53,400 nt of DNA, taken from the NCBI GenBank assembly GCA_002069725.1, contig MWBW01000014.1, positions 1 through 53,400 of the forward strand. Direction: 5' to 3'. A program made the translations under genes and the position numbers. This DNA comes from Firmicutes bacterium ADurb.Bin248. Its GTDB lineage: Bacteria; Bacillota; Clostridia; Christensenellales; CAG-138. The notes beneath the pieces were generated by a model, which saw only the letters and a list, made by a program, of their open reading frames with translations, did no database searches and was not told the DNA's origin. Below, one piece after another: positions 16,999 through 25,372 of the stretch (the first letter of the stretch is position 1; every line of letters begins with the position of its first letter).

Positions 16999-17283
16999 TT
17001 ACTTCGACGCGGAGGACTTCTCGGAAGACCCCCTGTGACCGCGGAACGTGCGCGTGGGCGCGAACTCGCCCAGCTTGTGGCCGACCATTTCCTCGGTGAC
17101 GTAGACGGCGACGTGCTTCCTGCCGTCGTGTACCGCGATGGTGTGGCCCACCATCTGCGGGAATATCGTGGACGCGCGGGACCAGGTTTTGACGACGGTC
17201 TTTTTGCCGCTCTCGTTCATCGCGTTGACGCGCCCAAGCAGGCGTTCTTCAACAAACGGTCCCTTTTTGACTGATCTGCTCAT
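16999..17283 (-). CDS. rpsS: 30S ribosomal protein S19
   Basis: 94 aa; [20 protein letters not shown], then the signature [20 protein letters not shown] and the end [14 protein letters not shown]19 lies in the 30S head and contacts S13 and the P-site region. Confidence 0.98.
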   Translation of the reverse strand: MSRSVKKGPFVEERLLGRVNAMNESGKKTVVKTWSRASTIFPQMVGHTIAVHDGRKHVAVYVTEEMVGHKLGEFAPTRTFRGHRGSSEKSSASK

Positions 17284-17303
17284 TGATAGACTCCTTTCGC
17301 CTC

Positions 17304-18137
<834 letters not shown>

Positions 18138-18148
18138 GGGGCGCCTCC

Positions 18149-18445
18149 TTACTGCGCGATGCTGTCGAAGAACTCGATGCCCTTGGAGTCCTTCTTGAGC
18201 TTCACATAGGCTTTCTTGGAGCTCGGGGTGTAGCCCATGGTGCGGCCCTGCCGCTTGAGCTTCCCTTGCGTGTTGACGGTGTGGACGGACGCGACCTTGA
18301 CGCCGAACACGGCCTCGACCGCCTGGCGGATCTCGACCTTGTTGGCCCGCTTGTCGACGATGAAGGTATAGGTCTTTTCGGAAAGATGCGCGTAGCTCTT
18401 TTCGGTAAGGACCGGCTTGATGATGATGTCGTACGGGGATTTCAT
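18149..18445 (-). CDS. rplW: 50S ribosomal protein L23
   Basis: 98 aa; starts [20 protein letters not shown] and ends near [21 protein letters not shown]23 at the tunnel exit is the docking site for trigger factor and SRP. Its start touches the rplD stop (TAATG-type overlap). Confidence 0.98.
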   Translation of the reverse strand: MKSPYDIIIKPVLTEKSYAHLSEKTYTFIVDKRANKVEIRQAVEAVFGVKVASVHTVNTQGKLKRQGRTMGYTPSSKKAYVKLKKDSKGIEFFDSIAQ

Positions 18446-19065
18446 TATGCGTACACCTCCTCGATCTTAGCGAGCGCGTCCCGTGTGAGGACCAGCGTAT
18501 GGTACTTGAGTATCTCGTAGACGTTGAGCGTGCCCACGAGCGTCGTCTTGACGCCGGGGATGTTGCGCGCGGCGCGCTCGACGCTCTCATCCTTCTCGGG
18601 AAGCACGATGAGGGCCTTCTCGACGCTCACGGCCTTGAGGACCTTGATCATCTCCTTGGTTTTGGGCGCGGCGATGTCAAGTGCGTCGAATACGACGATG
18701 GCGTTTTCGTTGGCTTTGCCGGTGAGCGCGCTCTTCATCGCAAGGCGCTTGACCTTGCGGTTGACGCTGACGCGGTAATCGCGCGGCTTGGGCGCGAACG
18801 CCACGCCGCCGTGGGTGAAGATGGGCGCGCGGTTGCTCGAATGGCGGGCGCGGCCGGTGCCCTTCTGGCGATAGATCTTGATGCCGCCGCCGCGCACCTC
18901 GGCGCGGGTGAGCGCGCTCTGCGTGCCCTGGCGCTGGTTGGCGAGATAGGCCCTGACGACCTCGTGCATGGCGGACACGTTGACCTCGACGCCGAAGACG
19001 TTCTCGCTCAGCTCCACTTCGCCGACGTTCTTGCCGGCGATATTATGCAATGCTACCTTAGGCAT
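18445..19065 (-). CDS. rplD: 50S ribosomal protein L4
   Basis: 206 aa. The long loop [20 protein letters not shown] lines the peptide tunnel. In E. coli L4 represses the S10 operon by binding its leader; whether it does so in Clostridia is not known. 23 nt after rplC. Confidence 0.98.
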   Translation of the reverse strand: MPKVALHNIAGKNVGEVELSENVFGVEVNVSAMHEVVRAYLANQRQGTQSALTRAEVRGGGIKIYRQKGTGRARHSSNRAPIFTHGGVAFAPKPRDYRVSVNRKVKRLAMKSALTGKANENAIVVFDALDIAAPKTKEMIKVLKAVSVEKALIVLPEKDESVERAARNIPGVKTTLVGTLNVYEILKYHTLVLTRDALAKIEEVYA

Positions 19066-19088
19066 GTTCGTTCTCCTTTCGCTCGGCC

Positions 19089-19715
19089 TTACTTAATGGT
19101 TTCGCGGACCAGCACCAGGCCGCCCTTCGCGCCGGGGACGGCGCCCTTGACGAGCAGCAGGTTGCGCTGCGCGTCCACGCGCACAACCTCGAGGTTCTGG
19201 ATCGTGACCCGCTCGGAACCCAGGTGACCGGGCATATGCTTGGTGCGGAAGACCTCGCCGGGATAGGTGTTCGCGCTCATGGAGCCGGGCACGCGGTAGG
19301 ATTTGGAGCCGTGCGTCTTGGGGCCGCGGTGCTGGTTCCAGCGCTTGATGGTACCCGCGAAGCCCTTGCCCTTGCTCACGCCCACGACGTCCACGCGGTC
19401 GCCCTTCTCGAAGATGTCCGCCTTGATGACCTGTCCGACCTTGAAGGCCGCGGTATCCTCGAGCGGCAGCTCGCGCACGTGGCGGTGGGCGCCGGCGCCG
19501 GCCTTTTTGAGGTGGCCGAGCTCGGGCTTGGTGATGAGCTTCTCGCGCACGGGGCCGAAGGCCACCTGCACGGCGTTATAGCCGTCGTTCCCCTCGGTCT
19601 TGACCTGCACCACAGGGCAGGGGCCCGCGAGCACGACGGTGACGGGGATCATGGTCCCGTCTTCTCTGAACATCTGGGTCATGCCGACCTTGGTGCCCAA
19701 TATCGCTTTCTTCAT
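19089..19715 (-). CDS. rplC: 50S ribosomal protein L3
   Basis: 208 aa; MKKAILGTKVGMTQMFREDG at the start; the peptidyl-transferase-side loop contains WNQHRGPKTHGSKSYRVPGS. L3 is an early 50S assembly protein reaching the catalytic centre. Confidence 0.98.
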   Translation of the reverse strand: MKKAILGTKVGMTQMFREDGTMIPVTVVLAGPCPVVQVKTEGNDGYNAVQVAFGPVREKLITKPELGHLKKAGAGAHRHVRELPLEDTAAFKVGQVIKADIFEKGDRVDVVGVSKGKGFAGTIKRWNQHRGPKTHGSKSYRVPGSMSANTYPGEVFRTKHMPGHLGSERVTIQNLEVVRVDAQRNLLLVKGAVPGAKGGLVLVRETIK

Positions 19716-19734
19716 CTTAACTTTACCTCCGTGT

Positions 19735-20043
19735 TCACAGCTTGATCTCGATGTCCACGCCCGCGGGGAGATCGAGCTTCATGAGCGCGTCCACCGTCTT
19801 GGCGGAAGGCTGCAGTATGTCGATCAGGCGCTTGTGGGTCCTCATCTCGAACTGCTCGCGGCTGTCCTTATGCTTGTGGGGCGAACGGAGGATGGTGACG
19901 ATCTCCTTCTCCGTGGGCAGGGGGATCGGGCCGCTCACGCGCGCGCCGGTCCTCTTGGCCGTCTCGACGATCTTCTCGGCGCTCTGGTCGATCAGGTTGT
20001 GTTCGTAGGCCTTGAGCTTGATGCGGATCTTCTGGTTTGCCAT
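19735..20043 (-). CDS. rpsJ: 30S ribosomal protein S10 (NusE)
   Basis: 102 aa. ATG at 20043 ([20 protein letters not shown]) with AAGGAGG upstream. The loop [20 protein letters not shown] is typical. Besides its place in the 30S head, S10 pairs with NusB in antitermination complexes and with NusG to couple transcription and translation. First gene of the superoperon. Confidence 0.98.
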   Translation of the reverse strand: MANQKIRIKLKAYEHNLIDQSAEKIVETAKRTGARVSGPIPLPTEKEIVTILRSPHKHKDSREQFEMRTHKRLIDILQPSAKTVDALMKLDLPAGVDIEIKL

Positions 20044-20242
20044 ATTATTTCTTTCCTCCTTGATAGTCTTGAGCCGTACACGCAGCCGAGTGTTTCTTCC
20101 CAAAAACTTCGGCCGGGCGTGGACCGCCCGTGCCCGTAACGTGGGCGCCCTGCGGAAATTACCCGGATGGCATACCGGCAACCTCCCGCGGGGTCCTGAC
20201 CGTTCTCGCGCGCGCCAAAAACAGGCGTTTTTACCGCGCAAC
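20044..20242 (-). promoter_or_regulatory. 5' leader of the S10 superoperon
   Basis: About 200 nt from the predicted start (near 20242) to the rpsJ ATG. Hairpins are visible: AAAAAC-GCCT-GTTTTT flanked by GCGC arms near the 5' end; CGGGCG-GTCCA-CGCCCG at 20114-20130; CCGG-N8-CCGG further up. The length and structure would allow autoregulation by a ribosomal protein, but no known r-protein leader class is recognised. Confidence 0.5.
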
Positions 20243-20248
20243 GTATCA

Positions 20249-20277
20249 ATAATACACGATTCTGTTGTGGTTGGCAA
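20249..20277 (-). promoter_or_regulatory. Main promoter of the S10 superoperon
   Basis: On the minus strand TTGCCA (20272-20277), 17-bp spacer, TATTAT (20249-20254): a strong sigma-A match about 200 nt upstream of rpsJ. No second equally good promoter was seen before the superoperon genes. Confidence 0.8.
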
Positions 20278-20474
20278 GAGTTTTTTGAAGCGGAAACGAA
20301 TATTTTTTCGGTTTCCGTTTATATGGCGCGCAAGTCAAATTTTAGCACAACATCTGGGGTTTTGGCAATCGAAAAAGCGCTCCGCCGCTTCGCGTACGCG
20401 GGCGGATGATATCCGCCCGCGGCGAACGGAAACGCCTCTCGCCGTGAAAACGAAGGGCGCCCGAGCCAAACCCG

Positions 20475-20612
20475 ATTGTCAATTTTCAAATGCCCCATTC
20501 CCGCCCGCAGGCGGCGTTTCCCCGATTGTCAACGGCACATTTTCGAATGCCCCATTCCCGCCCGCAGGCGGCGTTTCCCCGATTGTCAATTGTCAATTGT
20601 CAATTGTCAATT
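20475..20612. repeat. Direct repeat of 44 bp plus GTCAATT heptad array
   Basis: Two identical 44-bp copies at 20489-20532 and 20546-20589 share a core with the palindrome CCGCCCGC-AGGCGG and end in GATTGTCAA. A tandem array of four GTCAATT units follows (20585-20612). The array supplies the last codons and stop of trxA. The rest of 20278-20475 is AT-rich near the promoter and otherwise featureless apart from a weak hairpin (CGGAAAC / GTTTCCG near 20290-20320). Confidence 0.85.
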
Positions 20613-20920
20613 ATCCCCAGCGCCCGCTCGTAATCCTCCCTGCCGCGCGCGCCGACGATGCGCTCGCTTTCCTCCCCGTCCCTGAAAACGATGACGCAGG
20701 GGATGGAAACGACCTTGAAGCGCCGCGCGAGTTCGGGTTCGTCATCCACGTTGACTTTACAGACCGAGGCCTTGTCCCCGGCTTGTTCGGCGAGCTCCTC
20801 GACGACGGGGCCGATCATGCGGCACGGGCCGCACCACGGCGCCCAGAAGTCGACGAGCACGGGAACTTTGGCGTTTTCGATTTCCGAATCAAAATCCGCC
20901 CTGGTCAGATGTTTGAGCAT
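20600..20920 (-). CDS. trxA: Thioredoxin
   Basis: 106 aa. ATG at 20920 with AAGGAGA upstream. The active site FWAPWCGPC (C30, C33) is intact, as are the cis-Pro region (SIPCVIVF) and the KVNVDDEPELA segment. It reduces disulfides using thioredoxin reductase. An additional Cys lies in VSIPC. It follows aspS after an 86-nt gap, so it may be co-transcribed or have its own weak promoter. Its last residues (LGIIDN) and stop are read from the GTCAATT repeat array. Confidence 0.95.
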   Translation of the reverse strand: MLKHLTRADFDSEIENAKVPVLVDFWAPWCGPCRMIGPVVEELAEQAGDKASVCKVNVDDEPELARRFKVVSIPCVIVFRDGEESERIVGARGREDYERALGIIDN

Positions 20921-21006
20921 CGCAGTTCTCCTTCCAATGATATACCTTGCTTTCAGTATCCCCGTAAAGCGCGCCTTGTACCCAACCGGGCGCGGCTTAT
21001 GCGGCC

Positions 21007-22800
21007 TTATTCGCCGCGCGCGAGACCGATGTGCAGTTCGTCGAGCTGCTTTTGATCGACGGGGCCCGGCGCGTCGGTCATCAGGCACGCGGCGGTCTGC
21101 ACCTTGGGGAAGGCGATGACCTCGCGGATGCTGATGCTGCCCGTGAGCAGCATCACGATCCTGTCGAGGCCGAACGCGAGTCCGCCGTGCGGGGGCGTGC
21201 CGTACTTGAACGCTTCCATGAAATAGCCGAAGCGGTCCCACGCGGCCTCTCGCGAGAAGCCGATGGCCTTGAACATCCTCTCCTGAAGCTCCGCGGAATG
21301 GATGCGGATGGAGCCGCCGCCGATCTCGTTGCCGTTCATGACCATGTCGTACGCCTTGGCGCGCACGCGGCCGGGGTCGGTTTCAAGCAGGTCGATGTCC
21401 TCGTCGCGCGGGCTCGTGAAGGGATGGTGCATGGCCATGAAGCGCTGCTCCTCCTCGTCCCACTCGAGCAGCGGAAACTCCGTGACCCAGAGGAGTTCGA
21501 AACGGTTTTCGTCGATGAGGCCGAGGCTGCGGCCCAATTCGAGGCGCAGCGCCCCGAGAGACGCGAACACCACGGCGTCCTTCGCATCGGAAACGAGGAA
21601 CACGGCGTCGCCCTTCTGCGCGCCCGTCTTTATGAGCAAGGCGTCGAGCTGCCCGGGCGCGAGGTATTTGGCGAACGAGCAGGAAAGCCCTTCCTCCTTG
21701 AGGCTCATCCACGCGAGGCCCTTGGCGCGGTAGGTTTTGGCGAGCGCGGCCAGTTCGTCGATGCGCTTGCGCGCGAACTTGTCCGCGCCGCCCGGCACGC
21801 GGATGGCGCGCACGCTGCCGCCGCCCGCGAGGGCGTCCTCGAAGGCGGAGAAGGCGCTGCCGCGGACCGCGTCGCTCACATCCGTAAGCTCGAGGCCGAA
21901 GCGAAGGTCGGGCTTGTCGGAGCCGTAGCGGTCCATGGCCTCGCGCCAGGTCATGCGGCGCAAGGGCAGCTTGACCTCGACGCCCTTATATTCGCGAAGA
22001 AGCCTGGCTATAAAGCCCTCGTTGACGCGCATGACGTCGTCCTCGTCGGCGAAGCTCATCTCGACGTCGATCTGCGTGAACTCCGGCTGGCGGTCGGCGC
22101 GCAGGTCCTCGTCCCGAAAGCAGCGCGCGATCTGGAAATACCGGTCGAACCCGGCGATCATCAAGAGCTGCTTGTACTGCTGCGGGCTCTGGGGCAGCGC
22201 GTAGAACTCGCCCGGATGCACGCGGCTGGGCACGAGGTAGTCGCGCGCGCCCTCGGGCGTGGATTTGGAGAGTATGGGCGTTTCGATCTCGAGGAAGCCT
22301 TCCGCGTCGTAATAGTTGCGCGCGATTTGCGCGATGCGGTGGCGGCCCATGATGATCTGCTGGAGCCGGGGCCTGCGAAGGTCGAGATAACGGTACTTGA
22401 GCCTGAGCTGCTCCTGCGTGTTGACGTTGTCGTCGATGTAGAACGGCGGGGTCTGCGCGCGGCTGAGTATCTTCAGTTCCTTCGCCTCGAGCTCAAACTC
22501 GCCCGTGGCCATGTCGCGCCGGACCATCTCTGGCGCGCGGCGGCGCAATATGCCTTTGACGGCGACGGCGTATTCGCTGCGAATGGTTTCGGCGGCCTCG
22601 AATACCTCCTTGGGCAGCGTCGATTCGTCGAACACCACCTGCATGACGCCGCTGCGGTCGCGAAGGCCTATGAAGATCAGCGCGCCGAGGTTCCGCCACG
22701 TGCCCGCCCAGCCCATCATCAAAAGTTCTTTGCCGACGTCCGAAGCGCCGACCTCCGCGCACCGGTTCGTCCTCTTCCAGCCGCCCAACAGCTCAGACAT
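21007..22800 (-). CDS. aspS: Aspartyl-tRNA synthetase
   Basis: 597 aa, class II. An N-terminal OB-fold anticodon-binding domain (NRCAEVGASDVGKELLMMGW, then GLRDRSGVMQVVFDES) is followed by motif 2 around FRDEDLRADRQPEFTQIDVE, the bacterial GAD insertion, and motif 3 HGGLAFGLDRIVMLL. It attaches aspartate to tRNA-Asp; discriminating versus non-discriminating charging of tRNA-Asn cannot be told by eye. Start ATG 22800, 15 nt after hisS, so one transcript under the T-box. Confidence 0.98.
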   Translation of the reverse strand: MSELLGGWKRTNRCAEVGASDVGKELLMMGWAGTWRNLGALIFIGLRDRSGVMQVVFDESTLPKEVFEAAETIRSEYAVAVKGILRRRAPEMVRRDMATGEFELEAKELKILSRAQTPPFYIDDNVNTQEQLRLKYRYLDLRRPRLQQIIMGRHRIAQIARNYYDAEGFLEIETPILSKSTPEGARDYLVPSRVHPGEFYALPQSPQQYKQLLMIAGFDRYFQIARCFRDEDLRADRQPEFTQIDVEMSFADEDDVMRVNEGFIARLLREYKGVEVKLPLRRMTWREAMDRYGSDKPDLRFGLELTDVSDAVRGSAFSAFEDALAGGGSVRAIRVPGGADKFARKRIDELAALAKTYRAKGLAWMSLKEEGLSCSFAKYLAPGQLDALLIKTGAQKGDAVFLVSDAKDAVVFASLGALRLELGRSLGLIDENRFELLWVTEFPLLEWDEEEQRFMAMHHPFTSPRDEDIDLLETDPGRVRAKAYDMVMNGNEIGGGSIRIHSAELQERMFKAIGFSREAAWDRFGYFMEAFKYGTPPHGGLAFGLDRIVMLLTGSISIREVIAFPKVQTAACLMTDAPGPVDQKQLDELHIGLARGE

Positions 22801-22815
22801 ATGCTTTCTCCTCTT

Positions 22816-24090
22816 TCAAAACGTTTCGTTGGCCGCGATGGCCTTTATGATGTTTGCGGCGTCCGCAAGCGGCAGTTCGCGCTCGCCTCCGACCGCCATA
22901 TCCTTCAATTTGACGACGCCCCGGCCGAGTTCGTCCTCCCCGAGCACCGCCACGCGGCGCGCGCCGAGCTTGTCCGCATACTTGAACTGCGCCTTAAAGC
23001 TGCGCCCGGCATGGTCGAACTCGGCAGATACCCCGGCTTCCCGAAGCTCGGACGCGAGACGAAGCCCCCTCGCGCGGGCGGCATCCCCCAGCGCCGCGAC
23101 GTAGACCTCGAGCGGCCTGGGCGCGGAGATCGGGCAGAAGCTCTCCGCCACGAGCAGGAGCCGTTCCATGCCCATGCCGAAGCCCACCGCGGGCATGTCC
23201 GGCCCGCCGAGCTCGGCGATCAACCCGTCGTACCGGCCGCCGCCGCAGACCGTGCCCTTGTACGCGCCCTCGGTCGAGATGATCTCAAAGACGGTCTTGG
23301 TGTAATAATCCAGGCCGCGCACGATCATGGGATCGACCAGATACTCGATGCCCAGCGCCTCGAGGCAGCTCCTGAGCTCCGCGAAGTGCGCTTCGCAGTC
23401 GTCGCAGAGGTAATCGAGCGTTTTGGGCGCGCCGTCGACGACGCTTTGGCAGCGCTCTTCCTTGCAGTCGAGTATGCGTATGGGGTTCTTCTCGAAGCGC
23501 GTTTTGCACGTTTCGCAAAGCGTTTCGTAATTCTCCCGAAGATACGCTTTGAGCGCGTCGTTGTAGGTTTTGCGGCACGCGGGGCAGCCGATGCTGTTGA
23601 TGTTGACCGAAAGCTTCTCGACGCCGAGCCCGCGTATGAGCGCGCAAGCGAGGGCGACGACCTCCGCGTCCGCGCTCGCGCGCGGCGCGCCGAACACCTC
23701 TATGCCGAACTGGTGGTGCTCGCGCAGCCTGCCCGCCTGCGGCTTGTCGTAGCGGAACACCGGGCAGTAGAGGTAATACATCTTGGTGGGCTGCGCCTCG
23801 CAGGAGAGCCTGTTTTCGAGGAACATGCGCACCACGCCCGCCGTGCCCTCGGGCTTGAGCGTCACGGAGCGGCCGCCCTTGTCGGTGAAGGTGTACATCT
23901 CCTTTTGCACGATGTCGGTCGTGTCGCCCACGCCGCGCAGGAACAATTCCGTATGCTCGAGCACGGGCGTGCGCGTTTCCGCGTACCCGTAGGCCGCGCA
24001 GATCTCCCGCGCGAGCGCCTCGACGCGCTGCCATTTGTAGCTTTCTTTCGGGGTGACGTCCTTCATCCCCTTGGGCGCCTGTATGAGCAT
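22816..24090 (-). CDS. hisS: Histidyl-tRNA synthetase
   Basis: 424 aa, class II. ATG at 24090 (MLIQAPKGMKDVTPKESYKW). Motif 1 (ETRTPVLEHTELFLRGVG), motif 2 (RMFLENRLSCEAQP region and PVFRYDKPQAGRLREHHQFG) and the HisA motif (MIVRGLDYYTKTVFEI) are visible, then the anticodon-binding domain. A CxxC-CxxC cluster (CPAC, CETC, CDDC) typical of many clostridial HisRS lies in the insertion domain. First gene after the T-box leader. Confidence 0.98.
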   Translation of the reverse strand: MLIQAPKGMKDVTPKESYKWQRVEALAREICAAYGYAETRTPVLEHTELFLRGVGDTTDIVQKEMYTFTDKGGRSVTLKPEGTAGVVRMFLENRLSCEAQPTKMYYLYCPVFRYDKPQAGRLREHHQFGIEVFGAPRASADAEVVALACALIRGLGVEKLSVNINSIGCPACRKTYNDALKAYLRENYETLCETCKTRFEKNPIRILDCKEERCQSVVDGAPKTLDYLCDDCEAHFAELRSCLEALGIEYLVDPMIVRGLDYYTKTVFEIISTEGAYKGTVCGGGRYDGLIAELGGPDMPAVGFGMGMERLLLVAESFCPISAPRPLEVYVAALGDAARARGLRLASELREAGVSAEFDHAGRSFKAQFKYADKLGARRVAVLGEDELGRGVVKLKDMAVGGERELPLADAANIIKAIAANETF

Positions 24091-24106
24091 ACTCCACCTC
24101 GATTTT

Positions 24107-24330
24107 GAAAAAATAGGGGCCTCCATCCATAGGGACGGAGGACCCGCGGTGCCACCCTGATTGAGCTTTTCAGCTCCTCTTTGCCCCTTAACGCGGGAGT
24201 TCGGCCGCGCGCTCATGCGCGGCGGCTCGCGGAGCGTCTTTCGCGTTCCCCGGCGCAAGACGGCTCCCAGCCACGGCCGTCACTCTCTTGTGCGCGTTTG
24301 GGAGGCTACATCCCCGTTCGTCGCCTTTGA
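24107..24330 (-). promoter_or_regulatory. T-box riboswitch leader of hisS-aspS-trxA
   Basis: The T-box core AGGGTGGCACCGCGG is at 24144-24158. It is followed by a 13-bp terminator stem (CCTCCGTCC / GGATGGAGG, loop near 24130) with a T run ending at 24108. Upstream is a Stem I-like hairpin: GGC/GCC base, a GA-rich kink-turn (GACGAAC opposite GCGA), GGGG/CTCC, then the segment AGAGAG and a distal loop. Uncharged tRNA pairing with the T-box should prevent termination. Next to the CTCC strand the loop reads GAAAGACG; GAC (Asp) is therefore the best specifier candidate, and I see no CAC (His) there. Confidence 0.9.
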
Positions 24331-24336
24331 GCAATC

Positions 24337-24365
24337 ATTATAACGGCAAAACGGCATTATGTCAA
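24337..24365 (-). promoter_or_regulatory. Consensus promoter of hisS-aspS-trxA
   Basis: On the minus strand TTGACA (24360-24365), 17-bp spacer, TATAAT (24337-24342): a full consensus match. Transcription would begin near 24330 at the 5' end of the T-box leader. Confidence 0.92.
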
Positions 24366-24403
24366 CGCTTGGAAGCTTCCCGAAGGCCGCGAAGCGGTTG
24401 AAT

Positions 24404-24627
24404 TTACTTCCCGCCCGGCGGAATAAATTCCAGCAGATCGCCGATTTCGCATTCGAGCACCGTGCATATCCGGGCGAGAACGTCGACATCCAGCCTGGTT
24501 ATGCCGTTGTTGCAGTAATTGTTGATTTGAGAGCGCTGCATTTCCGCCCTGTGGCTCAGTTTGTTTTTACTGATTCCCTCTTTTTTATCAGTTCGTCGAG
24601 CTTTATTTTGATCGTTCCGTATTCCAT
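24404..24627 (-). pseudogene. Small XRE/Cro-type regulator, frame interrupted at a slippery site
   Basis: ATG at 24627 with GGAGG 8 nt upstream. The zero frame reads MEYGTIKIKLDELIKK and then stops after seven more residues (24556). The -1 frame continues with EGISKNKLSHRAEMQRSQIN, NYCNNGITRLDVDVLARICT and a typical end CEIGDLLEFIPPGGK (stop at 24404). Joined, the product is 74 aa, the normal size of small helix-turn-helix regulators of the YozG/XRE type. The junction is A-AAA-AAG at 24580-24586, in the phase needed for -1 ribosomal frameshifting. It may be programmed, a mutation, or a one-base error in a six-A run. Confidence 0.8.
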
Positions 24628-24728
24628 CGGGAAGCCCTCCCTCTGCAAGAATCCGCATTGTTGACATGCCCGGCATGCGCTCCGCGGCGACGGCGTAACG
24701 CTGCCGTGCCCCGTAATTTCCTGGTTAT

Positions 24729-24756
24729 CAAAAAAGCGGCTGCCGCCGCCTTTTTG
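24729..24756. terminator. Terminator between superoxide reductase and XRE genes
   Basis: AAAAAGCGGC, TGCC, GCCGCCTTTTT: a GC stem flanked by A and T runs, 14 nt past the superoxide reductase stop at 24770. It can act on both strands. Confidence 0.85.
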
Positions 24757-24769
24757 AAATGCCGAAAGC

Positions 24770-25153
24770 TCAGATTTCCTTCTTCCACAGGCCGTGGAGG
24801 TTGCAGTACTCGAAGGCCGCCACGGGCTTGTCGCCGCAGGCGAGCTTGAAGCAGGCCTCCGGCGCGCCGCCGACCTCGAGGCACTTGCGCTGGCCGCCCT
24901 GTTCGGTCTGCAGATAGATCCATTCGATGTGGTGCTCGGGCAGCATGGGATGCGCGACGCTCCCAACCTTGACCGTGACCTTGTCGCCCTCGATCTCGAC
25001 GGCGGGAACGTGCTTCTCAAAACTCGCGTCGACCGTGTTGGCCTCGAGCAGCTCCATGGGCTCGCCGCAGCAGATGATCGGCACGCCCGAGGCGTGGATC
25101 ATGCCCACGAGATTGCCGCAATGCCTGCACCGGAAGAACTTAACATCGCACAT
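24770..25153 (-). CDS. dfx: Desulfoferrodoxin-type superoxide reductase
   Basis: 127 aa. ATG at 25153 with GGAGG 7 nt upstream. The desulforedoxin-like N-terminal domain has C9, C12, C28 and C29 (CRHC, then ICCGEPM). The catalytic domain keeps the Fe(His)4Cys ligands: H48 (EKHVP), H68 and H74 (HPMLPEHH), C117 and H120 (CNLHGLW). It reduces superoxide to hydrogen peroxide without making oxygen, an anaerobe's defence. Monocistronic between a promoter and a terminator. Confidence 0.96.
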   Translation of the reverse strand: MCDVKFFRCRHCGNLVGMIHASGVPIICCGEPMELLEANTVDASFEKHVPAVEIEGDKVTVKVGSVAHPMLPEHHIEWIYLQTEQGGQRKCLEVGGAPEACFKLACGDKPVAAFEYCNLHGLWKKEI

Positions 25154-25173
25154 ATAAGAACCTCCTTTTTTTA

Positions 25174-25206
25174 CTGTAATTATATCAGTTACAGATGGAT
25201 TGTCAA
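25174..25206 (-). promoter_or_regulatory. Promoter and dyad upstream of superoxide reductase
   Basis: On the minus strand TTGACA (25201-25206), 16-bp spacer, TATAAT (25179-25184). The inverted repeat CTGTAA-N9-TTACAG (25174-25194) brackets the -10. Its position suits a repressor; a PerR/Fur-like protein is a guess based on function only. Confidence 0.72.
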
Positions 25207-25269
25207 GGCATGAAATTCCATATTCTCCGCCAAAACGCGGGTGGACGCGAAATCCGCCCCGCGTTTCCA

Positions 25270-25370
25270 TAATGCCGCGGGCGGCCGCGCAGGGCCGCCC
25301 CTGCGACGACATTTCCGCCCGCGGGCGGCGTTGTTTGATTGTCAATTTTTCAATTGTCAATTGTCAATTG
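25270..25370. repeat. Interspersed repeat: CCGCCCGC palindrome plus GTCAATT units
   Basis: A stretch past the etfA stop carrying GCAGGG-CCG-CCCCTGC and CCGCCCGC-GGGCGG palindromes, then GATTGTCAATT and three more GTCAATT-type units (25337-25370). It is related to the repeats at 20475-20612 and 34026-34058. No gene is seen in 25207-25372. Confidence 0.75.
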
Positions 25371-25372
25371 CT

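Noticed and set aside
20583..20612. Heptad array considered as a CRISPR
   Set aside because: The 7-bp units are contiguous with no spacers and no cas genes are present.
21031..24108. 1025-codon plus-strand open frame across aspS-hisS
   Set aside because: Antisense shadow of two complete tRNA synthetase genes; composition is typical of a complement frame.
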